From positions 5,332,001 through 5,396,000 of the forward strand of contig AP026547.1 of the NCBI GenBank assembly GCA_026075535.2: 64,000 nt of DNA, given 5' to 3'. Positions 1 to 11,239 of this stretch are shown piece after piece (the first letter of the stretch is position 1; each line of letters opens with the position of its first letter). The DNA is from Tricholoma matsutake. Taxonomy: Eukaryota > Basidiomycota > Agaricomycetes > Agaricales > Tricholomataceae. The notes beneath the pieces are model-generated. The model was given only the letters and a program-made list of their open reading frames with translations, did not search any database and had not been told where the DNA came from. Both the position numbers and the translations under genes were made by a program.

Positions 1-179
1 TCGCATTATAGCATGGTCATGCAAACTCCAAAAGGGTTTTTTGGCCATGATGATTTACTGAGCCTTTCCCTTATTCTCTTCATTCTCTTTCTTCTACTCT
101 TATTTGCTACTTTTTCGAGATTCACAAGATTTGGATTGAAAAGAAAAAGAAAAAATACAAAAATACAATGAAGTTTTTT

Positions 180-1434
180 TTATTCCTCCATCATAACTTC
201 TAAAAGTTCTATCTCCCTACCCAGAACTTCCATCTCCACCTTCTTCTGCACCAATTTGGCCGCAAGCATCTTCTGTCAAATGACCCATTTGTTGCTAACA
301 ATGGTTTCGACGGTCCCGCAACCGTCTCCTCTGACTCGACCGGCCTGACAACTCGAATGTGAAGAGCTACAATAATCCAATCAGAAAAATTAGAAAAAGT
401 CATGTAGTTGAACAAGAAACACACCTGGTTTCAGCTGCGAAACATCTTTTGCAGCCCCAAATTTCCTCGCCTTGCCTTTTCGAAACCCTTTCCTCAACAC
501 CCCATCCCAATAGCACCCCTGCGCTGCCTGAGTGCACTTCATGCACTTTGGGGCTCCCTCCTTGTCAATGCATGATGGCTGGGATATCATCCTAGCACAT
601 TGATCGCACTGCAAAACGATTAGCACTCCGAAAAGCCCTTCAAAAACAAAACGAATACTCACCGGACCTTCAAAGTCGAGCAGTCCACTCGTTGTGAACT
701 TCACTCGCTTTGACTCCATGGAGTCCTCAACTTCGTCCTCCCCATCTTTGCCTCCCTCTACCTTTCATTTTGTCACCCGCACAATGGGTACCTCCTCCTC
801 TTCCTCCTCCTCATCCTCTTCCTCGACCCCTGCTTCGGCCTCCTCGATCAATTTAGCTTCAGCTGCTAGTTGCTCATTCCATCGCAACAACTCGGCCTTC
901 AAGAGTGTCTTTGCACAAAACTCACCTAGCGCTGTTTTGCGAGCCTTGACAAGAAGGGCCTTGCGATGGTCCAGTCTCACCCTTTTAGCAGCAGCTGCCA
1001 CCTCCTGAGCTAGCTCCTCCTCCTACCAAATCTGCCTCACCTCTTCCTTGGCCTCAGCCCATGCTTTTGCCTCAGCAGCTTCTCGACCTTCGTGTTCCAC
1101 TTCTTTGTGCAACTCCAAAAACAACAGCTCAGCACCCCATGAAAGCCATTCATGCCGGGCCAATGGCTGGTACAGCTTGAAAACTTCATCAATGACCTTT
1201 TGAATGGCCGGATCGTGCTCTTCGCCCAGATCGTTGGTGAGCTCATCATATTCAGCCTAAGACCAAACATTTTAAGCCAACCATATGATGAAATGAATGC
1301 AGGAACATACCATTCTGTCGCAAAAACCCTTCCCCCACCCACACTTCAAAGTCCAAATCTTTGGTGGCATTGTGCTCAGGCATCGATTTGGCATACTCGA
1401 AGATGTTGGTATTGAGTTCAGCGAGGAGAGACAT
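180..1434 (-). pseudogene. antisense four-exon gene of gypsy A (zinc-cluster-like protein), decayed copy
   Basis: Reading the minus strand, exons can be placed at 1434-1311, 1256-663, 608-425 and 366-180, joined by short introns with GTATGT, GTGAGT and GTGTGT donors and AG acceptors. Exon 1 starts MSLLAEL. Exon 2 is rich in Glu, Ala and Lys and looks coiled-coil-like. Exon 3 opens with a six-cysteine pattern, C-x2-C-x8-C-x8-C-x2-C-x6-C, close in layout to a fungal Zn2Cys6 cluster but with longer spacing. Exon 4 ends in a Glu/Lys/Leu-rich helix. Damage: one extra T near the end of exon 1, an in-frame TAG in exon 2 (tryptophan followed by stop, near 1027), and a frameshift inside exon 4. The copy at 60945-62222 has the same exon layout. 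The zinc-cluster reading is inference from cysteine spacing. Confidence 0.6.
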
Positions 1435-1581
1435 AACAAAAAGCAACTATCGAGAGTTGAGAGGTTGAGAAAGGAGAGTGAGAAGTTTTCGAGTTTGTTT
1501 ACAGCTTCAACACGATCACACATTTTGCACGTGACTCTGATCGGCTGACTGGGACAGTCAGGATTTCCGTAAGGGGGAGGA

Positions 1582-2780
1582 TGATAGGTCCACTGTGCGC
1601 TCTAAACTCTGGGACCATCTCCAGAGGCATCAACCATCAAAATGCATGCTCCCAACCCCTACAAACCCCGCGACACCGCTCTGAAACTATTTCGATCGAC
1701 TTCAAACAATATCACAGCACTTCAAACACCTTTGGCTGCTGTACACCAATTGCACCACCCTTTGGATACATGCAGCACACCTTGTAAGAGTTAGTGCATC
1801 GCATATCGAGCACCACTGGACACGAGGAGATACAATGATGGGATTTTAGGATGCGATTGTGATGCTTTGACACCTTGATGATATATTAGATCAATGGGGA
1901 CAGGTACCAGTGATAAATCATGTCTCTAGATGTTTCCCTTCTTATCGTCTTTCATTTATTCTATGATTTGCAAAGATTCTCTATTGTTTTATATCTTGCC
2001 TCATGTATTCCTCATGTTTTATTTCCTTTTTAGTATCACTTCTCCCAAACATATATAGCCTTGTACTAGCTATTTAGAAGATCAGAATACATCGTCCTCT
2101 CACACCAATCATCTGATTTAAGAGCTATTCTCTTGAGTCCAAGCGTCTCAACTTAGTCTCAAAATTCAGTGTTTTATGCCAAATTTCCTCAAACTCCTTG
2201 TACTAGCTTCTCAAAACTATCGCATATTGTCTATCCTCTCTAGACACCTTTCTATGTCCTCATAGTCTATCCTCAGTCACTGTCGAACGCATCTTTGTCT
2301 TCTATAAAAGCCTTCGAACTTCTTTGAACTTTATCGCACCTCTTTGAACTTCATTGCACCTCTTTGAACTTCATTGCACCTCTTTGAACTTCATTGCACC
2401 TCTTTGAACTTCATTGCACCTCTTTGAACTTCATTGCACCTCTTTGAACTTCATTGCACCTCTTTGAATACTCTTTGAACTTCATTAAATTTCCCTCAAA
2501 CGTTATCGCAGCACTTTGTATGCCCTTGATTATTATCAAACTTCTCTCAAACATCATCGCAGTGCTTCAAATACTTTCAAACCTCATCGAACCTCATCGC
2601 ACCTCTTCAAACTTCATCGCACCTCATCGCACCTCTTTGCACACCCTTTAGAGTCATTTTCATACCCCTGGTTTACAGCGGTGATATTTAGTACCACCTT
2701 GCAACCTTCCTCTAACTAGTGTTATACCATTCAAGCCTTTATTGTGGGTTTTGTTTGGGTTTCCTGGTCGAGTATCATCA
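1582..2780 (+). repeat. LTR of gypsy family A (3' LTR, 1199 bp)
   Basis: The LTR starts TGATAGGTCCAC after a polypurine tract and ends CATCATCA-type (here GAGTATCATCA). The same termini bound LTRs at 44855-46196, 53617-54663 and 62372-63427. Inside are a TATATAGCC-type TATA region near 2050 and a 20-bp minisatellite, which partly accounts for its being longer than the 1047- and 1056-bp LTRs of the complete copy. Confidence 0.85.
2331..2469 (+). repeat. 20-bp minisatellite inside the LTR
   Basis: About seven head-to-tail copies of a 20-bp unit of the form TCTTTGAACTTCATTGCACC; the central copies are identical. Other family A LTRs have a related but different array of about 21 bp (TTCCTCAAACATCATCAAAC type), for example at 63170-63290. 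This part of the LTR is therefore an expanding and contracting region. Confidence 0.9.
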
Positions 2781-3584
2781 GTGAGCAGTACAGTTGTGCC
2801 TTTCGCAGCATTTCTAGTACTAGCACCACATTCTGTTTATGTTCCTCCAGTGTGTTAGACCAAATAATAATGTCATTAAGGTAAACATGACATATCTTTC
2901 CTATTATATCCTTGAGCATGAGGGTGACACACCTTTGGTGAGTTGCCAGTGAGTTCTGCATGCCCATGGGTATTCCCAGAGACCAAACAGGGCAAGTGTA
3001 GCTGTGTATTTGATGTTGTCAGGTTGAATGAGAGTCTGGAAAAAGGAATTCATCATTTCTATCTTGCCCCAGATTTTTCCTTTTGCACAGTCTGCAAGGA
3101 TGTCATCAATTCTTGGAAGTGGGTAATTATTGGGGATGGTCAGCTGATTTAGATGTCAGTAGTTGTTAACCCACTGGGGAAGTACAGTTGGATCAGCCTT
3201 TGGTATTATGAAAGATGGCAATGCATATGGTGAAGAAGACAACCGGATCTGACCTGCCACTACATGCTGGTCAATGAGCATCTTCCAGCCTGCTCAATAT
3301 TTCCATGGACATCCATATGTGCATGAGACTGAGACAGGAGCACCAGGGAGTAGTTGGATGTGGTGGTAGACATCATGAGGGAGGTCCTTTACATGGGGAA
3401 GGAAGCAGTCAACAAATGAGTCTTCCATCTGTTTGTCCAGCTTTTGCAGTGTTGCTTCCCCCACCAATTGTGTGATCCAGGTTTTGATTATCACAATGAT
3501 ATCTGGTGGGCCAGTAGTGAAAGCTGTCATATCAAAATGTTCAGGGTTTTCATCAAAAAGTGCTATTAACTCCATGTGGATGAG
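2781..3584 (-). pseudogene. old Ty3/gypsy pol remnant
   Basis: Minus-strand translation gives gypsy-like pol pieces in several frames. One piece (about 3570-3294) precedes the reverse transcriptase core; it includes the segment FDENPEHFDM. A second piece (about 2960-2740) carries the RT active-site box as VYLNDIIIWS, where the usual first catalytic Asp has become Asn. Many stops and frame changes separate the pieces. The fragment is cut on the left by the gypsy A LTR and on the right by a terminal-inverted-repeat element that begins near 3585. It belongs to a different, older family from the intact elements here. Confidence 0.6.
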
Positions 3585-3643
3585 TAGGGCATGGCAGGGG
3601 TATATTTTCTCATACCTGTATCTGTACCCCTGAACACTGTACC
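3585..3643 (+). mobile_element. left end of a TIR element related to the 48920-50151 insertion
   Basis: The bases TAGGGCATGGCAGGGGTA resemble the reverse complement of the right end of the TIR element at 48920-50151 (TAGGGCATGGCACAGGTA). The pol remnant is cut exactly here. The element continues after gypsy B (from 9859 on), where runs such as TACCATGGGTA recur. Its right end was not found, so its extent, which may include the hairpin array at 9982-10510, is uncertain. Confidence 0.4.
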
Positions 3644-4044
3644 TGTTAGGAAACCACCCCATTACCTAATAAACTTTCATTTTATTTTATTATGTCGAAT
3701 TACGCTACATGATGCCAAATGATGCTACATTTTGATAGCGAGAGAATTTTATTTTGCACGCATCAAAATGTACATGCATGTACAAGTGCGTCGGTAACAA
3801 CAATGTACAATATATGTAACATAGTATATAAACCCTAAATATATGCCTAGGGGACCCCAGTTGTGTTCTCTTAGGTATTCCACCTACATTTTCAGTGTGA
3901 AAGGCCTCTCTCAACAAACTCATCTATTAATAACCCCTCACATCAAAACCATCAATTTCCCCATCATGAGTGCGGATCCCGCCCCCTTCTTGTAGAGAGA
4001 ACCTGCATGGTCTTAGCTAGCAGATAGTGGGTGTCGCCCTAACA
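3644..4044 (+). repeat. 5' LTR of gypsy B
   Basis: 401 bp, TGTTAGG to CCTAACA. It contains ATATATGTAACATAGTATATAAACCC, whose TATATAAA is a plausible TATA box. It is aligned end to end with the LTR at 9453-9853 without length change; the differences are mainly CG in one copy against TG or CA in the other. Confidence 0.95.
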
Positions 4045-4531
4045 GAAGAACACAACTTCCCATATCAGTGCACCTTCTCTTACTTGTGCATACATCATTG
4101 TTTCACTGTGCCACATCCAATTACTCATCCTTTCAGCACGAGCTGGAAGTACTTGTATATACATAATCTACCTTTTCTTTCATAAGCCGACACCAGGCCT
4201 CACCTTACATTGCGACTGCCAGTGATCAAGAGGCAGCGCTCGTCATTAGGACAGCTGCAACCAGACAACTGATTGGATCTGGTTTAGTTATGATTTACAT
4301 TACTCTATTTGGACGACTATTTTAGTTACAAGCCGAATTCAGTGATATCTCCGAGATCAGGCACTGTTGGAAGGGTTGTTGATCCAAAGTGTCAAAATAG
4401 GCGCCCAACAAACGATGAACCATTGACAAACCTTGACAAACCTTATCATGTGACCCATAGATGTTTGGAGAGGTCTCAAAGAAAAAATTTTGAATTTGTC
4501 AAAGAAGTGATTCATCACAGATTCTACAATT
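4045..4531 (+). other. gypsy B leader between 5' LTR and gag
   Basis: About 490 bp of untranslated leader. The primer-binding site should lie directly after the LTR (sequence begins GAAGAACACAACTTCCC), but I could not assign the tRNA. No convincing coding sequence is seen before the gag ATG at 4532. Confidence 0.5.
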
Positions 4532-5700
4532 ATGTCTGAACCTTCAACTTCTAATCCCGGTCCTAATCCTGTTCCCATACCAGCACTAGAGGCAAAAATA
4601 GATGCGCTCACAGCACAAATGTTGCAATTAGTGTCAGTATTGGCAGCATCACAGCCCAGACAAGCAGAAGTACAGCCAGAGATGACAGGAGAAAGAGATG
4701 ATGAGATGGAGGAGATGGTGGAGTGGATATCACAGGAGGATGAGACAGTGGAGAAATCCGGAAATGGAAAAGTGCGCTTACCTAAGTATGCACCCCCGCA
4801 AATCTTTGACAGTACCATGGAGAATACAAAATCCTTTATCAGCTCTAGAGTATTGTACATCCATGGGAGGAAGCCAGAGTTTCATACAGCTGAGTCTAGG
4901 ATTATGTTTGCTCTCTCATACATTCAGGGGGGGAAAGCACAGTTCTGGAGAAATGAGGCTATTAATCAAATTGCTGTGGGAAATAAACCATTTGCAACCT
5001 TCAAGGAATTTCTGGAGAGATTGGAGGCACAGTTTGGAGACCCTAATCCAAAGGCGACAGCCAATGCTAAATTAAAGACCATGCGCCAAGGTTCCTTAAC
5101 GGCAGATGAATTTATTTTGCAGTTCAAAGCAGAAGCTTTGCAAACAGATATGGGAGAAGCCGCATTGGTAGAGTTTTTGAAAGCAGGATTAAATCCCTCT
5201 TTATTCAAGTCCATCACCTTCTATGCCAGAGAAGTTGGACGAGTGGTATAATTGGGCAATGCGCCTTGACTGGCAATATCGGCAGGAACAGGCAGAGTCA
5301 AAGTTGATGTACAGAAGTAGTAAATTTGGAAAGTCATCAGGAGGAAAGTCCAAGAAAGGAAAGGCACCTCAGGTGCAAGCTCCAAGGGCACAGCCACCGG
5401 CCATGGCAGTGACACCTATAGTTACGGAGTCAGCAGCACCAGCAGAGGCAATGGAGGTTGATCAAGTGGGGAGATGAGCCCCACTTAAATGTTTTAACTG
5501 TGGGCAGTTAGGACACATTTCTAAGAATTGCAAGCAGAAGAGAAAGATCAGGGGAGCTACAATCGAGGAAGTGAAGCCGGAGGAAGGCAGGCAGAAGAAT
5601 TTTGTGGAAGAGTCCCAGTGAAGGTTTCCCCATTGGTGACCCAGAATCATTACAATGTATTAGTATCTGAGGAAACCCAGAGTAAATCAGAAAAGGAAAT
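4532..5700 (+). pseudogene. gypsy B gag (capsid and CCHC nucleocapsid), frameshifted
   Basis: The gag product packages element RNA in virus-like particles. Translation from ATG 4532 gives 239 residues: an acidic N-terminal stretch, then a retrotransposon gag domain (segments FALSYIQGGKAQFW and FKEFLERLEAQFGDPN), ending early by a frameshift near 5220. The sequence resumes in another frame from 5223 (MPEKLDEWYNWAMRLDWQYR), is broken by TGA at 5475-5477 where arginine is expected, and then shows a zinc knuckle CFNCGQLGHISKNC (5490-5531). The region between the knuckle and the protease changes frame again. Confidence 0.9.
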
Positions 5701-5718
5701 CGAGGAGGAGTACAACTG

Positions 5719-8700
5719 TTGCAAATCATGCGACAAAGAAAATTGTCACATGTCATTTCTGAAAACCCTAAATTCTTTATTCACTCTGTGCGAATAGAAC
5801 CCGAAATCACCTTGACTGTGGGACTGAAGACAGTGGACACGCATGCAGCTATTGATGTGGAAGTGTTGCTTGACAGTGGTGCTACAGGATTATTTATTAA
5901 TCGATCCTTAATTACTGGAAACGGTATTAACACACACAAGCTGGCGCAACCTATAATGGTGTACAATATTGACGGAACAGTCAATCGTGGAGGAACTATC
6001 AAGGAGGAGGTGACTATGGTACTAAAGTATCAGGAGCATCAGGAGCGAGCCGTATTCAAAGTGTGCGATCTTGGGAAAACCAATCTAATAATAGGATGTC
6101 CATGGTTACGGAAGCATAATCCTGAAATTGATTGGAAAACTGGGAAAGTACAAATGACTCATTGTCCTAAGGAATGTAATGTGTATGGGAGGAAGATGAA
6201 GAAGGAAAAAAGGAAAAAGAAAGAGAAAGAACGTCCAAGAAAGTATTCTGTTATGATGGAGGAAGTGGAGGATGAGGAAATGCCAAATGGGGAAGTTCCG
6301 ATCATGATCGAGAAAGAAGAGCAGAAGCAAACCTTTAGAGCAGTTCATGGAGGACAGTCATGGGACAAGAATATCGTGAAGGTGGAGAAGCCAGTGGAGG
6401 AATGGGTGCCAAAAGTGTATCATGAACATTTGTCAGTGTTCCAAAAGAAGGAGTCTGAGCAAATGCCAGTGTGGAAGCCATGGGATCATGTGATTGAGAT
6501 GAAGCCAGGGTTTGTGCTGAAGAAGTCGAAGGTATATCCATTATCTCCGATGGAACAAGAAGAAGTGGATGCATTCCTGAAGGAGCAATTGCGCAATGGA
6601 TACATACAACCTTCAAAATCACCGCAGACCTCACCAATATTCTTTGTGCCCAAAAAAGACTAAAGGAAGAGGATGTGTACCGATTATAGGTATCTGAATG
6701 AGTGGACAGTGAAGAACGCATACCCCCTGCCGTTGATCTCAGAAATAATTGATAAGGTGGGAAAAGCCAAGGTCTTTACAAAATTGGATTTATGATGGGG
6801 ATACAACAATGTACGAATAAAGAAAGGAGATGAGTGGAAGGCTGCATTTGCCATGCATCGAGGATCCTTCGAGCCACTTGTCATGTTTTTTGGGATGACT
6901 AATAGTCCTCTGACCTTTCAAAATATGATGAATGACATTTTCAAGGATGTAATAGACAAAGGCATGGTAATAATATTTATTGATGACATTCTGATATTCA
7001 CAGAGGATGAAGAGAATCATGAGGCGATAGTGCAGGAGGTGTTGCAGAGGTTGGCGGAGAACGATCTATTTTTGAAACCAGAGAAGTGTGTGTTTGGGGC
7101 AAGCGAGATCGAGTTCCTAGGATTATTGATCGGCCCTGATGGGATCAAAATGGATCCAATCAAGGTACAGGCGATCACAGATTGGCCTGCGCCCACCCAT
7201 GTCAAGGAGGTTCAAGCCTTCTTGGGACTCACAAATTATTATCATCACTTTGTGCACAATTTTTCTAAAATTGCCGCACCCTTACATAACCTTACATGAA
7301 AGGGAGTAGTATGGAGATGGGGAGAGCAACAGCAGACAGCGTTTGAGGAGTTGAAGAGGAAGTTTGTGGAGGGACCAATATTAGCCCCAGTAGATTTCAC
7401 ATGCCCTTTGCGAGTGGAATCCGATGCATCTGATTTTGCTACTGGAGCAGTATTATCAATGCTGTGCAAAGATGACAAATGGCATCCTTGTGCATACTTG
7501 TCAAAATGGTTGAATGATGTGGAGAGGAATTGTGATGTGCATGACAAAGAGATGTTGGGGATAATACAAGCATTGGAGGCGTGGAGGCATTATTTGGAGG
7601 GATGTACGCATCAGATTGAGATCTGGACAGATCATCAAAATCTGCAATACTTCATGTCCACTAAAAAGCTTAATTGCCGGCAAGCGCGTTGGGCACTATT
7701 CCTATCGCGTTTCAACTTTCACTTGGTCCATAAAGCGGGAAGCTTAATGAGGAAAGCAGATGCATTATCCAGACGTATTGATCATAAGAGGGGGGTGGAG
7801 GAGGACAATAAAAATGTTACCTTACTCAAACCCGAATACTTTTGCATTTGCGCTATGTGTCAAGGGCATCTATTAATAGATAGCTCGGAAATGGAAATGT
7901 TGTCTAAAATTAGACAATGTTCGGAAATGGACGATGAAGTAGTGGAAGCTGTGAAAGCTCTGAAGGGAGAGAAGAAAGGTAATATCAAAGGAGACGAATG
8001 GGCTGAGGAACAAGGGTTGGTGTTGTTTCGAGGAAAAGTGTATGTACCAAAGGATCAGGATTTGCAAAGGGAGATTGTCTGGTTACATCACAATACACTG
8101 ATTGCCGGACACCCAGGAAGATGGAAGACGTTGGAATTAGTAATGAGAAATTATTGGTGGCCCAGAATTTCGAAGTATGTGTTGGGGTATGTGGATGGAT
8201 GTGATACGTGCATGAGGGGGAAGAAATTTCCAGAGAAACCTGCAGGAAAATTAATGCTGAACCCTATACCTAAAGCGCCGTGGCGAGATATATCTGTGGA
8301 TTTTATTACCAGATTACCTGAGGCTCAAGGGTACGATGCAATATTCGTAGTATGCAACCACTTTACAAAGGAGGTCCATATTATTCCTACTACTACAGAA
8401 ACCTCATCATTGGGCTTGGTGCGCCTCTATCTAAATCAGGTATGGCGGTTACATGGGTTACCCAATACCGTTATCTCTGATCGTGGACCACAATTTGCTT
8501 CTGCGTTTATGCGAGAACTAAACAACATATTGGGAATTCAAACTAAATTATCTACGGCATATCACCTGCAGACTGATGAGCAGACAGAGAGAATGAATCA
8601 GGAGTTGGAGCAGTACCTACATATGTTTGTCAACTACCGACAAACCGACTGGCCCAAATGGTTGGCAATTGCTGAATTTTCCCACAATAACAAATTCCAT

Positions 8701-9441
8701 TCGGCTACTCGTATGTCACCCTTTTTCGCGAATTATGGATATCATCCTCGCATGGGGGTAGAACCCAGAAGGGAAGTCAAAGTACAGTCGGTAGAAGATT
8801 TTGTATCTAAGATGCAAAAGGTACAAGAGGAAGCAGAGGCGGCATTGAAGAAAGCACATGATGACATGATGCGACATGCAGATCATACTTGAGCACGTGC
8901 TCCAGAGTACAAAGTTGGTGACTTGGTATGGCTAAGTACCAAGGACCTGAATATTCCACGACCTTTGAAGAAACTTATGGAGAAACAAGTTGGCCCATAT
9001 GCAATCTCTAAAGTGATCTCGCCTAATGCAGTAGTGCTAAAATTACCCCAATCATTTAAGATTGATCCTGAGATTAACGTATCCCGCCTATGCCCTTACT
9101 GTCCACCCACTATTCCTGGCCAACAAACTACTCCACAACCTCCAATAATAGTAGAAGGTGCTCCAGAATACATAGTTGAAGAAATTCTAGACTCACGTCT
9201 TTGACAGAACAAATTGGAGTTCTTAATAAAGTGGAAAAACTATACCGACAAAAATAATTCATGGGAACCCGAAGAGAATTGTAAGCAAGCGCGTAATGCG
9301 ATCACCCAATTCTTTAAATGTAATCTGAATGCTCCGCGTCGCATTGCGAGAATGGTGTATGAGGGGATGAAATTCCGGCCTTACCAAAATTTCACAGAGG
9401 GGACAAACATAATATTTTCTCGCCTGGAAGTCGAGGCATAA
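5719..9441 (+). pseudogene. gypsy B pol: protease, RT, RNase H, integrase, chromodomain
   Basis: One frame runs from 5719 to the stop at 9441, interrupted by TAA 6661-6663 and TGA at 6793-6795, 7297-7299, 8890-8892 and 9202-9204. Domains in order: aspartic protease (LLDSGATGLFI, near 5868); RT with FIDD at 6976-6987; RNase H with IWTDHQNLQYF near 7620; integrase with an HHCC finger (near 8080-8215) and catalytic region (SVDFITRLPEAQGYDA, VISDRGPQFAS, EQTERMNQELEQYL); C-terminal chromodomain (YIVEEILDSRL, stop, FLIKWKNYTDKNNSWEPEEN, about 9165-9330). At 6793 the family has arginine (LDLRWGY), and the other TGA codons fit CGA to TGA changes. The reading frame is otherwise well preserved, so decay is recent and mostly by point mutation. 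Confidence 0.92.
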
Positions 9442-9452
9442 AAGGGGGGTAA

Positions 9453-9853
9453 TGTTAGGAAACCACCCCATTACCTAATAAACTTTCATTTTATTTTATT
9501 ATGTCGAATTACACTACATGACGCCAAATGACGCTACATTTTGATAGCATGAGAATTTTATTTTGCACGCATCAAAATGTATGCGCATGTACGAGTGCGT
9601 CAGTAACAACAATGTACAATATATGTAACATAGTATATAAACCCTAAATATATGCCTAGGGGACCCCAGTTGTGTTCTCTTCGGTATTCCACCTATGTTT
9701 TCGGTGTGAAAGGCCTCTCTCAACAAACTCATCTATTAATAACCCCTTGCATCAAAACCATCAATTTCCCCATCATGAGCGCAGATCCCGCCCCCTTCTT
9801 GTAGAGAGAACCCGCACAGTCTTAGCTAGCAGATAGTGGGTGTTGCCCTAACA
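9453..9853 (+). repeat. 3' LTR of gypsy B
   Basis: 401 bp, same ends as the 5' LTR, followed by the GTACC duplication. It keeps several CpG dinucleotides that the 5' LTR shows as TG or CA, and the reverse is also true. Confidence 0.95.
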
Positions 9854-9981
9854 GTACCCTTATGGTTAAGGGTACAGTTTTACCATGGGTATCTCCAGGT
9901 TACCTGCAGTCACTCATGGATTTTGACACCTACAGTAAGAATATATATTTTATAATATAACTACATCTATTTTAATACATA

Positions 9982-10510
9982 ATACCCTCTCGCATTGGAA
10001 GTGAGAGGGGGGGGGGTGCCACCATCAGTGCATAGAACCAGGATACAAAACCCCCTCTCACATTTGAAGTGGAAGGGGGGTGGTGGTGGCCATTAGAGGA
10101 TGAGATGAGCCCCCTCCTTGCATTTGATGTGACAGAGGGGGGGTGGAGGCTGCTGGTGGACAAGATGAACCCCCCACTTGCAGTTGAGGCAATGGGGGGT
10201 TGTGGTGGCTGTTAGAAGATGAGATGAGCCCCCTCCTCACATTTGATGCAATGGAGGGGGAGTGGAGACTGCTGGTGGATGAGACAAACCCCCTGCTCAT
10301 GTTTGAGGTGATGGGGGGTAATGGTGGCCATTAGAAGACAAGACAAGCCCCCTCCTTGCATTTGATGCGAGGGGGGGTGATGAGAATGAAACAAGAAACC
10401 CCCCTGCTTGCATTTGCAGCAAACAAGGGGGTGGTGGTGGTGGTGGTGGTGGTTGCCCAGAGCAAGATGAGAACCCCCTCTCTTGCATTTGGAGCAATGG
10501 AGGGGGGGAT
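9982..10510 (+). repeat. array of nine hairpin-forming units, about 60-bp period
   Basis: Nine units start near 9982, 10047, 10108, 10168, 10228, 10288, 10347, 10402 and 10473. Each has a C-rich arm (CCCCCTC type), a centre close to GCATTTGATG, and a G-rich arm (GAGGGGGG), so each can fold into a hairpin of roughly 30 bp. Units are separated by about 25 bp of purine-rich spacer ending GATGAGATGA or similar. Spacers alternate between GGTGGCCATTAGA-like and GGAGGCTGCTGGTGG-like forms, giving a 120-bp higher-order period. A GGT run follows unit 8. No protein is credible here. Confidence 0.85.
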
Positions 10511-10884
10511 GGTGCCTGTAGTCATCAAAATGGCAGATACACAACATTTGTGGGATCTACAAATTTATCCACCTTGTGCTTTTTTTTTGCTTCTGTTGTA
10601 CTTTTTGGTTGTCTGCCTCTCCCAATTAGTACATGCCAAAGCTAACTTATTGCCACTCACACAGAGAGGTCCAAATAGATTCAGATATCTTAGACACCCT
10701 GTTACTTGCTCATTAATTGCCTGATTTTTCTCCATGCAGTCACCACAACCACAGAAAATTGCTGGATATGTAGGAGAGATAGAAGCTTCCATTGGAATAT
10801 CAGAGTCATGAGGACTTGTCATGGGCACCAGGCAGTGTATGCAAATTGACAGTAATTCAGCTGATGGATGAACGAGCCACACAG
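10511..10884 (-). pseudogene. unrecognised reverse-strand coding remnant
   Basis: Minus-strand translation gives a 105-residue open stretch with CGDCMEKNQAINEQVTGCLR and a basic tail. I do not recognise it. It lies on the same strand as the pol remnant at 2781-3584 and could be the upstream part of that same old element, separated by later insertions; this is a guess from position only. Confidence 0.25.
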
Positions 10885-11226
10885 GTACTCCCAGTACTTT
10901 ACAGTCCCTTACCTGTCCTAGTGGACTCTGACCGGACTGACTGGAGTCTGAGTGGAGTCCAACTGAACTACATTAAGTCATGTAGAGTTCAATCCCCCAC
11001 TGGAGTCCAAGTGGAGTCTGAGTGGAGTCTGAGTGGAATGCATTTCAACCAAATGATGTAAGTCAATTAGATATGAGCTCAAAGGACTTCAGACTTGGTG
11101 AATTTCATAAAGTACCCACAAAATAAATTTGTGTACTGCAGGAATTGAACTCAAGACCTCACCATAAGGAATCACATGACAAACCAAACAAGTGTGCTCA
11201 ACCACTTGAGCCACAGGAGACTTATT
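10885..11226 (-). mobile_element. tRNA-derived SINE, copy 1
   Basis: On the minus strand the head begins near 11222 with CTCCTGTGGCTCAAGTGG (A-box-like) and has TCTTGAGTTCAATTCCTGC (B-box-like) about 60 bp further on, as in a tRNA promoter. It continues through a body with repeated TGGACTCCA/GGAGTCCA words and ends near 10885 in a tail matching the other copies. Copy 4 (20584-20856) has nearly the same head. Confidence 0.7.
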
Positions 11227-11239
11227 AGGGATCAATATA

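Larger units (their letters stand above)
1..2780 (+). mobile_element. Ty3/gypsy element, family A, 3' part (pol removed by window edge)
   Basis: This is the right-hand end of a second copy of the gypsy element that is complete at 53617-63427. The first bases match the stretch just after the pol stop of that copy (about 60775 onward), and similarity continues through the antisense gene, the polypurine tract (about 1570-1581, AAGGGGGAGGA) and the LTR. gag, pol and the 5' LTR lie outside the window to the left. The element appears to have landed in an older reverse-strand gypsy pol remnant that starts right after the LTR. Only one flank is visible, so the target duplication cannot be checked. 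Confidence 0.85.
3644..9853 (+). mobile_element. full-length chromodomain Ty3/gypsy retrotransposon, family B
   Basis: Complete element of 6210 bp with two 401-bp LTRs (3644-4044 and 9453-9853), both starting TGTTAGG and ending CCTAACA. A 5-bp target duplication GTACC sits at 3639-3643 and 9854-9858. A polypurine tract AAAAGGGGGG lies just before the 3' LTR. Order: LTR, leader, gag with CCHC knuckle, protease, RT, RNase H, integrase, chromodomain, LTR. The chromodomain makes it a chromovirus, a group known to target heterochromatin. Every reading frame is damaged by stops or frameshifts, so this copy is dead. The LTR pair differs at about 20 sites, nearly all CpG transitions. Confidence 0.95.

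Noticed and set aside
694..1008. Plus-strand Ser-rich 104-codon frame
   Set aside because: It is the mirror of the Glu-rich exon 2 of the antisense gene; the minus-strand reading has conserved splice sites and a homologue.
4532..9441. TGA as a reassigned sense codon for arginine
   Set aside because: TGA appears at arginine positions only in transposons, alongside LTR CpG transitions and frameshifts. COX4 uses CGA/CGT/CGC for arginine and ends normally with TAG. Decay by deamination explains it.
9982..10510. CRISPR-like array (regular palindromic repeats with spacers)
   Set aside because: The repeats vary from unit to unit, the spacers are related to each other, the context is a fungal nuclear genome, and no cas genes are present. 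It is a hairpin minisatellite.
9972..10547. Reverse-strand open frames rich in Pro and His
   Set aside because: They are translations of the hairpin array and its GGT run.
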